Shown here piece after piece: positions 1 to 17,040 of a stretch of DNA of 64,000 nt. The notes under the pieces are model-generated. The model searched no databases. It saw nothing but the letters and a program-made list of their open reading frames with translations, and was not told where the DNA came from. The position numbers and the translations under genes were made by a program. The stretch comes from Melastoma dodecandrum. Taxonomy: Eukaryota; Streptophyta; Magnoliopsida; Myrtales; Melastomataceae. The first letter of the stretch is position 1. Every line of letters begins with the position of its first letter. The stretch spans positions 3,368,001 to 3,432,000 of the forward strand of contig JARUPY010000533.1 of the NCBI GenBank assembly GCA_029817715.1. Reading direction: 5' to 3'.

Positions 1-3000
1 ACTGTCGCGAAGCTTGTTTTAGTCCAAAAGAGACTTTTTCCGTTTACATACTACTCTTGTCTCCTCCTTAAACTGCAAATGATCAAATTGCAAACCATCC
101 GGAAAAGACATATAAACTTCCTCATCCAACTTGCCATTTAGAAAAGCATTATTGATATCAAGCTGTCACAAATGCCACTTATGCATAGAGCCAAAGCCAA
201 AAACACCTGCACAGTAGAGTGCTTTGCAACTGGACTAAATGTGTCCATGTAATCTATACCTTCACGCTGAGTATACCCTTTGGCTACCAACCGAGCTTTA
301 TATTTGTTTATGCTGCCATCTGCATTAAACTTTGTTTTGGAAATCCACTTACAACCAATAGGAACCTTCCCTCTAGGCAATTCAGTTAAGGTCTAGGTGC
401 AATTCTCAGCTAGAGCATTCAATTCGAAATCTAATGCCTTGCACCAGTGTTCATGTTGAACAGCCTCATGAAAAGTAGTAGGGTCAGGGTGTAATATGAT
501 ATTAACAACAAAGATTTTATGAGAAGAAGAAATATTTGAATAATGAAGGAAGTTTTGTTTAGGAAACTGTGGGGAAGTACCTGTGTGAGGAAGACAAACT
601 GATTTTGCTGAAGCAAGAGAGATGCCAAGATGATAGTCCTGCAAGAGAGATGCCTCTGCCGAGTACTTTTCCTAAGACTAGGTGTAGCTGTTTGAGTGTC
701 TATATAACTATTTGTAAGATCGCTAGATGTATTATGACAATGAAAATGATTTGATGGATTCAAATTATGCAGAGAAGACTCATAGTGTTGAATGGGTAAA
801 GGTAAAGAAGAACTATTAACCACAGAAACATATGTACTATCCTTCTCAGAATAAGGAAAATGACTTTCATGAAAAATCACATATCTAGAAACAAAGATAG
901 AACTTGAATGTAAATCATATACTTTATAACCTTTAGTGCCAACAAGATAACCCAGGAGAATGCATTTAACTGCTCTTGAATCAAACTTTGTTCGGCATTG
1001 CTTTAATGTTGATGCAAAACAAAGACAACCAAAGACCTTTAAATGATTGTAATTTGGTGGTTTATTATATAAGACTTCAAAAGGTGTTTTGTTATCTAAA
1101 TGTATGTGTAGGTAATCGATTAATAGATGAACAACAGTTGAAACTGCTTCTCCTCAAAAAATCAGAGGTACCTCGGATTGGAAAAGCAAAGCTCTAGCCA
1201 CATTTAGGATATGTTGATGCTTCCTTTCCACAATCCCATTTTGTTGGGGTGTTTCAACACAACTAGTATGATGCAAAATTCCTTTTTGATTGTAAAATTC
1301 TGTCATGAGAAACTCAGATCCATTATCTGTTCTAATTACTTTAACATGAGTATCAAATTGTGTCTCTATCATGGTGCAAAAATTCTGTACAACACAAGAA
1401 GCCTCGGATTTAGTTTTTAAAAGATAAACCCATGTGAAACGGCTGTAATCATCTACAACTGTAAGAAAGTATATATGCCCTGTAAGTGTTGGTGATGTTG
1501 GTCCCCATATATCACAATGAATGAGCTCAAAACAACTTTTAGTATTCTGAGAATGTATTGGAAAAACCAGTCTTTTCTGGTTTGCAAAATGACAGATAGA
1601 GCAAACATCAGTCTAACTTGAAACAACATCTCCGCATGGTGCTATATGCCTAAGTGCATCTTTAGATGGATGACCCAATCTACAATGCCAAACTCTATAA
1701 TTAGACATGTTTCTATGACCAGTGACTGTGGTGTAACTATACTTGACAGCAGCATCCTCTTGACCTTTCTGCAGGACATATAATCATTCCTCTCTTTCCT
1801 CAGCAAGACTAATCGTCTTCCATGTAGACAGGTCCTGTATAAAACAAAAGCTTTTGAGAAACAGAAGTGAATACTTGCCAGTTTTAACAAGTTGACTGAC
1901 TGAAATCAAATTCAAAGGAAAAGAATGGATATATAAGACATTTGTGAGTAAGAAGTCTTCATGAATGATCATTTCACCAATGTGAGTGACCTGAATGATT
2001 TGACGATTTGGAAGTGAAACTGAAGTATGACTTACAGAATGGTATTTATGAAATAAAGACAAATTGTTGGTGATATGATATGTTGCACCAGGGTCTACTA
2101 TCCACTGTTGTGACCGGTTAAGTGAAAGACTTGCATAACAAAATACAAGCCGCTGTGGAAAAAGGTTTAAAGGAATCAGAAGAGACAAAAGAGGAGGACG
2201 CATTTGCAGAGGCGAGGTGATTGAGCTGAAACTGTGGATATATTCTTAGGCTGTTCTCCTTGAACACTGAGCAAGTTCATGAGCCTTTGTATCTGCTCCT
2301 TGACTTCATTGATTTTTGTACCTTGTGAATTGCCTGTTCCTTATTTATCCACTACAGCAGCTACTGTCTTGTGCCCAACTTCATAACTTATGTTTCTTCT
2401 TCCACCAGCCATATTGTTAAGGTAACCAATCAATTGAAAACACTTCTCCTTAGTGTGCCCCCTCTTTCCACAATGGCTACACATGATGTCCACCTTTTTT
2501 GGTTGTTTTCTTCTAAAATCCTGTGCTTGAACTGGTACTGTAGGTGTAACAAAAGCCACGGAATCTGCTTGTACCCAAGCCTACCAACTTTCATTTCTCT
2601 TCCATTCCTGTACGACTCCTCTTGCACAACCATGTTGTAAACTTCATCTAAGTTTGGAAAAGGCCTCAACCCCAGAACTCTACTTTCAGCACATCAAACT
2701 CTTCATTCAGCCCATGAAGGAACCGATACACATAATCCTCCATTTGATTATCCACAAATTTCTTAAAGCAAGTGTCACTGCACCTTCCACAAGAGCAATG
2801 TGGCAATGGTCTGGCATGTTTCAACTCCTCCCAAATGCCATTTAGCTCAGTGTAATATTCATCCATAGATTTGTTACCCTGCACTACAGTCATCATCAAA
2901 TTTTGCAGTTTACTGATTTTAGTTTTGTCCGGGATTGCACAACGTTTCCTCAAGACTTCCCATATCTCAGATACTACATTCATGAAAAACACGTTACTCG

Positions 3001-3375
3001 CAATGGCTTCTGTGACAGACCGCAGCAACCACGAAACAACAAGCGTGTTGCATCTCTTCCAAGCTGGGTATAGTGCATCTTGAACATCAAGAATCGGAAT
3101 ATTGTCGTCTATGAACCCAATTTTATTTTTGAACACCAGGGCCATCTCAAAAGATCTAGCCTAGGTAAAATAGTTCATATCGTTCAAAGGTGGCGTCACA
3201 GCTACTGAACTTAGCGTGTCAGCATGCTGCAGGTAAAATGGTAACGCTGGATCCGCCATTACGGCCACAGATCTGGCTGGGTTCATCTCCGCTTGCACTA
3301 CCCTTCGCCCTTCTTCTATCTGCTCGGCTCCTTGTCCCGACTGTGCTCCGACAACCACGGCTGCAAACGACCGGC

Positions 3376-3387
3376 CCTCTGATATCA
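3376..3387 (-). other. Primer-binding site of the copia element (tRNA-iMet type)
   Basis: The minus strand reads TGATATCAGAGG directly after the LTR end ...ACA. It resembles the TGGTATCAGAGC complement of plant initiator tRNA-Met with two changes, and sits just upstream of the gag reading frame as expected. Confidence 0.6.
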
Positions 3388-3524
3388 TGTTATCCACCAG
3401 GCGCCATAAGAGAACCAATCAACAGAGCAGATGGAAACAAAACAAACTTCTGTTATTCTATTTTGTCCTCGTCTATTGTCTCTTATACATTGTATTATTA
3501 TTTTAGGGCCATATTGGGCTTACA
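3388..3524 (-). repeat. Probable 5' LTR of the copia element (about 137 bp)
   Basis: On the minus strand this segment starts TGTAAGCCC and ends GGATAACA, giving the TG...CA ends of an LTR. The adjoining bases 3376-3387 read TGATATCAGAGG on the minus strand, two mismatches from the usual initiator tRNA-Met primer site. A TATAAG motif lies near 3482-3487. The outer boundary is an inference, because the partner LTR and target duplication lie outside the window. Confidence 0.5.
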
Positions 3525-4399
3525 TAGTTATTAGATGAATTCTGTCCTTGTCCGGTAGCTCCGGCCTTCTTCTCTTTGCTTTGTATGTTTTCAACAGCCT
3601 TCTCCTTTTGCTCTTTGTGACTTCTTTCTTCACAGATCGTGTTCGGGAGATGATCTTAGCTTGATGGATGGGAGGGGCGATTAGGGTTGCGGTTCCTTTT
3701 TTTTTTTGGTGGCAGAGATCTTGGTTCCATGGTTGAATCGAACTTGTCTCTTTGTTTTTTCCTTTGGGATTAAAAAATCGTTTGATTGTTTTTAGTTCCT
3801 TCAAGGGAGCTGAAAACAAGTGCTGCTTGGTCTAAAGGTGGGAGCTTTGTTTGGTAGAGTTGGGAGATTCAGATTGGCCAAGGATTCCGCTGGCGCTTGA
3901 TGAATTTAGTATCATGATTAATGAGTTCGTGGAAGTCCTCCGTGAATTTGGTCTATGAGCTTTGCTCGAGCTCCATTTAGTTCTGGTTTGGATCTTGGGA
4001 GATGTTGTCTTTGCTTTATAATTGAAGGATGCCCTTGATGTCTTCCTGAGAATCACCTTCTCCTTCCGCCTTTTTTTCCTACATGAGGGGAGTATGGTCG
4101 CCATTTTTGTCCCTCGCTCTTCTGGTTTTAGAAAGTTTTTTTTCTTTTTTCTTTTCCCTTTTTGCTTTTTTTACTTTGTGTTTCAAGTATTGTCATCTCC
4201 GGGATGCGCTAAGGGCCGACAATTTCCTCATTTTGATCAGCTCTAAATAACTTATTTACTTCAAAGTTCACAAAGTTTTTCATGAGATGTATTTAATTTC
4301 AGAAGACCTTAAACTTGGCATGTCAGATTCTTTAATTGATACCTGTGCTCTGTTACATTTTCATGATATTGATAAACTTTTTGGTGTGAACAGCCGGAG
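3525..4399 (+). other. Presumed promoter and leader of the GSK3 kinase gene
   Basis: This gene-free stretch lies between the copia LTR and the first kinase ATG. It is T-rich (poly-T runs near 3694-3706 and 4137-4180), as plant leaders and leader introns often are. A TGTGAACAG acceptor at 4385-4393 lies just before the ATG at 4400, so at least one upstream exon exists. Clade II relatives have a variable N-terminal exon there. I could not place that exon or a TATA box with confidence. Confidence 0.4.
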
Positions 4400-7296
<2,897 letters not shown>

Positions 7297-7972
7297 GTAT
7301 ATGTCAGAACAGAATTGGCAAACCAACTAGTCTGATGAATATTAGCTCGAGAATCGACCTCATGACCTACCCTGCCTTCCCCGTTATATGAGTAGTTTTT
7401 CTCGCCCGGCTGCACAAGATGTACACATCCCTGCTAATTCAAATGCGAACCGCCTTACACTGTCAGGGTGATTGTTTAGTAATGTGCCCGTGGCAAAATG
7501 AGATGAATCTGTTGCACCCTTGATATACCCGTAGTGTAATGTACCCCTTGCGTGTTTTGATCCTCTAGAAAGAAAAGCAAGGGGGAGTGTAATACACTTG
7601 TGAAAATGCGATCGTTAAGTTGTTTGGCTTGAATTAATTCTTTAATGTGAGGATGACCATTGCTTTCCACACTTTCCAGTTTATTTGGTTCCCTAATCAT
7701 TCTGCAAATCCCCTCATTAAGTCTTTGAACCCACTGATACTCTTTGACCATTAACGAAAAAACATAGTGTTTCTGGGATGGCCCTGCTTATTAATAATCC
7801 GTCTGAATGATGATTATTGCCCCTCCTAAATGTTTCAATCGCTGTAGTGACTCAACTCAGCAAATCCCTTTTCAATTCAAAGGGCTCAGTAAAAAAAAAT
7901 GAATCGACGAATGACTCCAAATCTCGGGGAAATTTATTCCGTGATGGCCGTCCCCATGGGCCTCATGGACGA
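7297..7972. other. Convergent 3' regions of the kinase and aminotransferase genes
   Basis: The kinase stop (7294-7296) and the aminotransferase stop (7973-7975, minus) face each other across 676 bases, which must hold both 3' UTRs. A 91-codon minus-strand frame at 7476-7751 resembles no family I know. No repeat or RNA gene was seen. Confidence 0.5.
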
Positions 7973-10628
<2,656 letters not shown>

Positions 10629-11207
10629 TTTCTTGGTTTTTTATTCTTGTTGTTGACGACGGAGTCAGCCTCGTTTCTTTCGCGGAGGAATGAAAATAAA
10701 GGTAGGAAGGAGAATTTAATGAAAACGGAACCCAGAAACTCGAAAGAGAGAGAGAGAGAGTCCTGTAAGAAGAAGAAGAAGTAAAAAGGAAGAAGGATTT
10801 CAACAGACGGGCAAAAAGAAAAGTTGGCGACGTGGTTGTTTTGTGCGTCTGTCTTTTCCTCTCTATAATTTCCACTTTTGGTTTAATGCAAATAAATATA
10901 TTACTAATATTCCCCCAACAAAGAGGAAAGAGATCATTGCTTTGAAATGGGGAATGTAGATAAGATACAGCATTTTTTAATCTTGATAAAACAACAATAA
11001 CAAAAGCCTCAAGTAGTTTACCTGACCTAGAATTCGGTTAGTGTAAAGAGGAGGGGTGGCCTTTGTAAGAACGAACCCAGGGAACGGCTTTCTGCTCAGA
11101 AAAGTTCCGTGAGTATTATTATTATTTATCATTTATCCCATTTGTCTTCTTGGAATGCGTAAAGATTGGGTTCACAACCCAACATTACGAATCTAATCTC
11201 ACGTGGA

Positions 11208-11243
11208 TGGGCCTGGCCCACTGCATCGGCCCAGTTAGGCCCA
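11208..11243. promoter_or_regulatory. Cluster of GGCCCA/TGGGCC (site II type) motifs
   Basis: Four copies of GGCCCA or its complement fall within about 36 bases (around 11208, 11215, 11228 and 11237). Site II motifs of this kind are bound by TCP factors and are frequent near the start of housekeeping genes. The cluster could serve the aminotransferase, TPS or both; sequence alone does not say. Confidence 0.55.
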
Positions 11244-11379
11244 ATGGTAACGAAACGTGGAGCAGCCCCCCAACCCCGGGGGGAAGAAAATCTGTGTCGT
11301 TTCGATCTGTTTGCGTGCGAGGCGAGCGAAAATCGATCGCTTTTATTTCCTTGTTTAAGGCTGAAAGCCGAAGAAATTC

Positions 11380-11387
11380 TATAAATA
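11380..11387 (+). promoter_or_regulatory. TATA box of the TPS gene
   Basis: TATAAATA, a canonical plant TATA box, lies about 760 bases before the TPS ATG. It implies a start near 11410-11420 and a long leader, as in other class II TPS genes. Confidence 0.6.
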
Positions 11388-12139
11388 CTCTTTCAAAAAC
11401 ACGACGAGCATCTTTTTTCTTTTTTTATTTTATTTTATTTCGAGATATCCGAAATCCCGAACGAATGGATCATCTCAACATTTCGACGATGCTGACATGA
11501 CCTCCAATGCAAATGCCATGCCATGCAAACCCCAGAAACGGATCTCCTCCTCCTCTCCTGAGTTCTGTCTCCCTCGTGAAAAGTCTGTTCCCTTTTCGAT
11601 TTCCTTTCCTTTTTCCATTTCGGGTGTTTCAAAGATCCCAACTTTTTTTTTTATTTTACATTTCCTTTTGGAGTTTCGGCGGGGGGAATTCGGTTTCTGG
11701 GGATGATGGGAATTGTGGTTGTGGATTCGTTTCCACGTGTTTGCGGAATAAATAATCGTTCTCGGGGTGGTTAGTTTCGATTGCTGGCGTTCCGGTGATC
11801 TGGTTTCTGATTGTCGATGCGTGGATGGATGTGTTGATCTTTTGTGGGGAGATATTTTTGTGGATCTGAGTCGATGCCGTGTTCTGAGGTTGTTGTGCTG
11901 ATGTTTGTATCCGTGTAGAGATGTCTTCTTGGTTGGCTCTGTGTTTTGAGTTATCTGGTGATTCCTACTGTTCTTCGTAAAGATCCCTGAGTTTTTGCAC
12001 GTCTCGGATAATTTGCCGCTGCTTTTCGTGTGTTATGACTGACTGAATTTCTGACACTTTCATCACAGGCACTGAACTCCTGATTTGAGTAGTTTCCGCT
12101 GCGTTTGTTTGATCAGCTGCGCTTGGGAAGGCCGTAAAG

Positions 12140-14914
12140 ATGATGTCCAGATCGTACACAAATCTTGTAGATTTAGCTTCGGGAAACTTCCCGGTCATGG
12201 GGAAAGAAAAGAAAAAATTCCCAAGAGTGATGACGTCGCCCAACATTGCCAGCCTTGATGACGATCAGGCCTACAGCGTGTCTTCCGATAATCCCTCGTC
12301 TATTGTATCCGATCGGATGATCATTGTGTCGAACCATCTCCCTGTAAAGGCTATAAGGAAATCGGATAATAGTGGATGGACCTTCCAATGGAACGAGGAT
12401 GCGTTGCTTCTACAGCTTAAAGACGGATTCCCTGATGACATGGAAGTGTTTTACGTCGGTTCTTTGAGAGTTAGCATTGACCCAGTGGAACAGGATGATG
12501 TTTCACAGATGCTGCTGGAAAAGTTCAGGTGTGTTCCTGCGTTCTTGCCATCAGATCTTCATGCAAAATACTACGACGGGTTCTGTAAGCGGCAACTGTG
12601 GCCATTATTCCATTACATGTTGCCGTTCTCAGCAGATCATGGAGGCCAGTTCGATCGTTCTTTATGGGAAGCCTACATCTCAGCAAACAAGTTGTTTTCA
12701 CAGAAAGTGATCGAGGTCCTGAATCCCGATGAAGACTACATTTGGATCCATGACTACCATTTGATGGTGCTTCCGACATTTCTGAGGAGGCGGTTCAATA
12801 GGGTGAGGATGGGGTTCTTCCTCCATAGCCCCTTCCCATCATCGGAGATATATCGGACCCTTCCAGTGAGGGACGAAATACTCAAGGGACTGCTTAATGC
12901 TGACGTGATCGGTTTCCACACTTTTGATTATGCCCGTCACTTCCTTTCTTGTTGCAGTAGGATGCTTGGCTTAGAATACCAGTCGAAGAGGGGTTACATA
13001 GGATTGGAATACTACGGGAGGACAATCGGAATGAAAATCATGCCTGTAGGGGTTCATATGGGTCGCATCGCATCTGTTATGAGACAGGCATACGAGGAGC
13101 ACACCTTAGCTGAGCTCGCTCACCAGTTTGAAGGAAAGACGGTGTTGCTCGGTGTCGATGACCTGGATATCTTCAAGGGTATAAATCTGAAGCTTTTGGC
13201 GATGGAGCACATGCTGAAGCAACATCCAGAGTGGCAGGGAAAGGCAGTTTTGGTGCAGATCGTGAATCCGGCGAGAGGAAGAGGGATCAATGTCGAGGAA
13301 GTCACTGCAGAGATACAATTAAGCTGTGCGAGGATAAATAGAGAATTCGGCTGCCCAGGATATCAACCTATAGTCTTCATCGATAGGTCCCTTTCATTCA
13401 GCGAAATGGTTGCATATTATAGCATTGCGGAATGCGTTGCAGTTACAGCCGTAAGGGATGGAATGAACCTTATCCCATACGAGTACGTCGTTTGCCGACA
13501 GGGATTCAATGGTTCAAACTTAAATACAAGTCATGGAGGGAGAAAGAAGAGCATGTTAGTTATCTCGGAGTTCATTGGCTGTTCTCCATCACTCAGCGGC
13601 GCAATCCGAGTAAACCCATGGAACGTCGAAGACACTGCGGAGGCACTGAATGAAGCAATCGGAATGTGTGATAAGGAAAAGGAGTTACGCCACGAGAAAC
13701 ATTACCGATATGTGAGCAGGCATGACGTGGCTTACTGGTCGCGCAGTTTCTTACAGGACATGGGGAGAATATGCGCAGACCACTTCAGGAAAAGGTGTTG
13801 GGGAATTGGATTCGGCTTCGGTTTCAGAGTCGTGGCCCTTGACCCGAATTTCCGGAAGCTTTCCCGGGCTATGATAGTTTCTGATTATACCCGGGCAAAA
13901 ACTAGAGCCATACTGTTGGATTATGATGGAACCGTTAAGTCACAGAACTCGACCATCAAGTCACCGAGCAAAGAAGTGCTCGCAATATTGAACGCCCTCT
14001 GTGCTGACAAGAGGAATACAGTTTTCATGGTCAGTGGAAGATCAAGGGAAACCTTGACAGAGTGGTTTTCCTCATGCCCGAGGCTCGGCATTGCGGCCGA
14101 ACACGGATATTTCCTAAGGTATGCCTTCTGGTTTATCCATTTCGGCATTGTTTTGCTTCATAAGTCATAATTGCTGGCTGAAGAAGTGGCTTTCCAGATG
14201 GTCGCAAGACGAAGAGTGGCAAATATGTGGTCAGAGTTCAGATTTCGGCTGGATGCAGATTGCGGAGCCGGTGATGAAGCTTTACACAGAAGCCACAGAT
14301 GGTTCCTCTATTGAGTCCAAGGAAAGTGCTCTGGTGTGGGTCTATCGTTATGCTGACCCGGTATTCGGATCCACTCAGGCAAAGGAGATGTTGGACCATT
14401 TGGAGAGCGTTTTAGCAAACGAGCCAGTCGCCGTCAAAAGCGGGCAGTTCATTGTAGAAGTAAAGCCACAGGTATGTACGTTCTTGACATGGCTCCCAGC
14501 CGAAATTAACTGCAAGTGCATTTTCCGATTTCATTTGCTTTGGTATTCATTTGACAGGGGGTTAGCAAGGGTCTGGTGGCTGAGCAAGTATTCACGACGA
14601 TGGCCGAGAAAGGGAAGAAAGCAGATTTTGTTTTGTGCATTGGAGATGACCGGTCTGATGAAGACATGTTTGAGTCGATCGAGAATGCACTCTCGAAAAG
14701 CATGCTTGCAGCCAACGCAGCGGTATTCGCTTGTACAGTGGGGCAGAAGCCAAGCAAAGCGAGATACTACCTAGACGACTCGTCTGAGGTTGTAAGCATG
14801 CTGGAAACACTTGTGGAGGTTTCCGATTCCGCATCTCCGTCCAAGGAAGATATGGTGCGGTCAGAATTTGGTTCTTTAACATTAGGCTCTCCAAATCAAA
14901 GTCTTCAGCTTTAG
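12140..14914 (+). CDS. TPS7: Class II trehalose-6-phosphate synthase (TPS7-like)
   Basis: Three exons join in phase: 12140-14118, 14198-14471, 14558-14914, giving 869 residues. An N-terminal glycosyltransferase-20 domain (about 58-545) is fused to a trehalose-phosphatase domain (about 590-840) with LDYDGT, SGRSRETL and GDDRSDEDMF. The start MMSRSYTNLVDLASGNFPVMG is the class II signature closest to TPS7. Class II members are thought to be regulatory rather than synthetic. In line with this, the sugar-phosphate motif RLP reads N-H-L-P (His66) and the catalytic R-L-D motif reads GVDDLDIFKGI. The two-intron layout is normal for the class. The decayed PPR-DYW gene begins about 154 bases downstream on the other strand and probably overlaps the 3' UTR. 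The first of two adjacent ATGs was chosen. Confidence 0.95.
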
Positions 14915-15067
14915 GTCACTTATTGGACGAGTTCGATCTCGTATCCTCTTGATTCGGAGCTCTTACTGATTCTTTTAGCATTCTTTGTCATTAGACTGCA
15001 GAAAAGATTATTCTTTTTGTAGTGGCTGTAAGAAGGTTTCATAGAAACCAATCGAGTCTGATTGCTG

Positions 15068-16330
15068 CCAGTAATCTCTACACGAACATTGTCCATCCTT
15101 GAAGTGATGAAACCGAGTTGCATCCCTCACAATGATCTTGTGGTTCCTGATTCTCGTTATGTACTTGATTCCAAATTGAAATCAGCATAAACACGCAAGT
15201 TCTTTATCACTCTGATAGGCGTGCCCGCAGGAGTGTTCAGGAGGGCATAGGCTATGGCCAGCTTCCCAGTGTGGTGCGCCAGATTGTACTCTCTCTCTTC
15301 CTGTTCCATATCGTGCAATCCATTAGCCCCTTTAGGTACTCATTGATCTCATTCGTGCAGGGATGGGATCGCTGTCATGCTGAATTCGTGAACTTGGTTC
15401 TTGATCTCTACCCAACTTACAACTGGCTTCTCCTTGACCTGCCTATCTTTCATGGATTTTCAGACTTTGGATACTTTCAGCTATCTTTGCAGATGTGTAC
15501 GCAGTCGAGAGCAGAACTTATGATGCTGAGTCCTGAGGATCGATTCTGAATACTTTTCTGCTACTCTTCTGGCCAAATCTGCATATCTGTGGATTTTGCA
15601 GGCTGACAACAAGGTTTTCCAGATTACACCATTGGCTTTCACGGGTATGGTGCAAATGGTTTCCTCGGCTTCATCCAGACATCCAGAATGACCAAGAAGA
15701 TCAGCCATACAAGTATTATGTTGTAACCGGCGCTGCAGGTAACCCAAAGCATGACCCCTTAGCATGCTGTAACTTTGCATCCCAAACTCTAATCTTTCGA
15801 GCCAGCATAACCCCTAAGCATGCTGCCAAAAGTAAATTCAGCCGGCGAGAACCCCAACATGCACATCTCCGCAAACAAAGCCAATGCATCCTCGCTATAC
15901 TCAAACTGCGTGTAACCTGCAATCATTGCATTCCATGATGGAACATTCCAATCATCCATCTTGTCAAACACCATCCTATCACCCGTGTTCGTATACCCGT
16001 TACTCAAAATATTACAAGACATGAAGTCCTTTGCCGGCATTCGACGAACATCTTCAGGGCGCAGTCCGATTCCCGAACTTGAAGTACATATTCAATAAGT
16101 GGTCACAAACAAACCGATTCCAGGAAATCCCGAAAGTGATTACCAGGGAGTGAACCTGTCTTCCCAGAGGAAGGCAAGACTTGAGCAAACATGATTCCTC
16201 AAAATGAGAACGGCGCGGTTCAGACCACAAGTGCTAGAACCTGCTAAACGCTTTCTGTAATCGGCCATCTGCACAAAGGGCGGCAAATTCTGAAGAGCCA
16301 TCTTCTTCAACAAAGGAAGCTGGTGATGAG
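15068..16330 (-). pseudogene. PPR protein with E and DYW domains, decayed
   Basis: Read downward from about 16.33 kb, fragments in several frames give a complete PPR-DYW layout. First comes an N-terminal piece (FAALCADGRLQKAFSRF, then KSCLPLGRQVHSLVI), then PPR motifs at 15789-16040 (NVPSWNAMIAGYTQF, EDALALFAEMCMLGFSP) and 15481-15780 (CMADLLGHSGCLDEAEE, LLSACKIHR). An E-domain piece VSWVEIKNQVHEF follows near 15.41 kb, then EYNLAHHTGKLAIAYALLN near 15.28 kb, and finally [16 protein letters not shown] plus CSCRDYW ending at 15068. Such proteins normally edit organellar RNA. Stops and frame changes between fragments, and loss of the stop after the DYW, make this a pseudogene. Its end lies about 150 bases from the TPS stop. 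Confidence 0.85.
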
Positions 16331-17040
16331 AAATGGATCGAGCCCCTGATTTTCTTGGCAGAACTGAGTCAGACCCTCAAGGGACTAACGCCACCATACG
16401 TTTGAACTGGAGGATCCTAAAACTGTCTCCCGAAGTTTCACCCAAGAGATTGAAACTTTGCAAGAACAATATGGAGGACAATCAATCATTATGTAATTTT
16501 AAACATCATCACACGGTGCAAAAAAATAAATGAAAACGAAGAACTAGAATTCATCAAAACTGGGGTGAGTTTTGAAGTCTACAAGTAATAATGGGATGTC
16601 TCATCTTGAAATCGATTAGTGAATGACGGGAAAGAGGCGAGGAATGCTTTTCTTTCGTCTCAGACTAACACCACACCAACAATGGAGAAGGTCGATGGCG
16701 TGTCGAAGCAACAAACCCTATGGAAAAGTGCGGCGTGCAGTGTGGAAATGCATCCTGTAGTCCAAAACTTCCGGAGTTCATCACAACAGCTCCAATGATG
16801 GGAGACCCAAAATTCAACAAAGAATCCAAGTGATCCGAGATACATTTGCGAGCTGCAGAAAGCACCTAATTAAAACAACACTAGGGTCAACAAGCTGGAG
16901 AAACTGATAAATTTTAGGTTGAGATAGTTGCAATACATTAAGCTGTTGTTTCGAGATGGTTGTAATACATTAACAGGGGCTTAATTCAGGCAGAGATTTG
17001 AAAAACTACATACCTCTGTTACAGTGAGAAAGGGGAGTGA
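16331..17040. other. Intergenic stretch and transporter 3' UTR
   Basis: The part near 17.0 kb is probably the 3' UTR of the transporter. A minus-strand frame of 66 codons at 16665-16865 (SDHLDSLLNFGSPIIGAV) resembles no family I know and may be chance. No repeat or RNA gene was seen. Confidence 0.4.

Larger units (their letters stand above)
1..3524 (-). mobile_element. Ty1/copia LTR retrotransposon, degenerate, cut by the left window edge
   Basis: Read right to left, the element shows a gag N-terminus (3161-3418), gag core (2666-3145), a CCHC zinc knuckle CSHCGKRGHTKEKC (about 2440-2481), a protease segment with WIVDPGATYHI (about 2072-2104), pre-integrase, and an integrase core (1154-1372; RTDNGSEF, then ETPQQNGIVERKH). 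A TPSLRKSTRQRHL linker follows (about 650-690), then reverse transcriptase from PIGCKW near 360 to GLKQASRQ at base 1. The order protease-integrase-RT marks copia rather than gypsy. The element is dead: TAG at 3161-3163 splits gag, a TGA interrupts RT near 165-170, the coding blocks sit in different frames, and the protease D-S/T-G triad reads D-P-G. RNase H and the other LTR must lie outside the window. Family assignment is firm; lineage within copia was not resolved. Confidence 0.93.
10629..12139. other. Divergent promoter region and TPS leader
   Basis: This 1.5-kb stretch separates the aminotransferase ATG (minus) from the TPS ATG (plus). It holds a GGCCCA cluster (11208-11243), a TATA box (11380-11387) and a leader of about 700 bases. 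A pyrimidine-rich acceptor TTTCATCACAG at 12058-12068 suggests a leader intron, common in class II TPS genes. Several short upstream ATGs lie in the leader; one at 11489 is followed by a stop after two more codons. I saw no other gene. Confidence 0.6.

Noticed and set aside
7476..7751. 91-codon minus-strand frame between convergent genes
   Set aside because: No recognisable motif, and it sits within expected 3' UTRs.
11497..11755. Overlapping small plus-strand frames before TPS
   Set aside because: They lie in the TPS leader and are phenylalanine/serine-rich; at best upstream ORFs.
14506..14894. Minus-strand frames opposite the last TPS exon
   Set aside because: They are complements of the conserved phosphatase domain.
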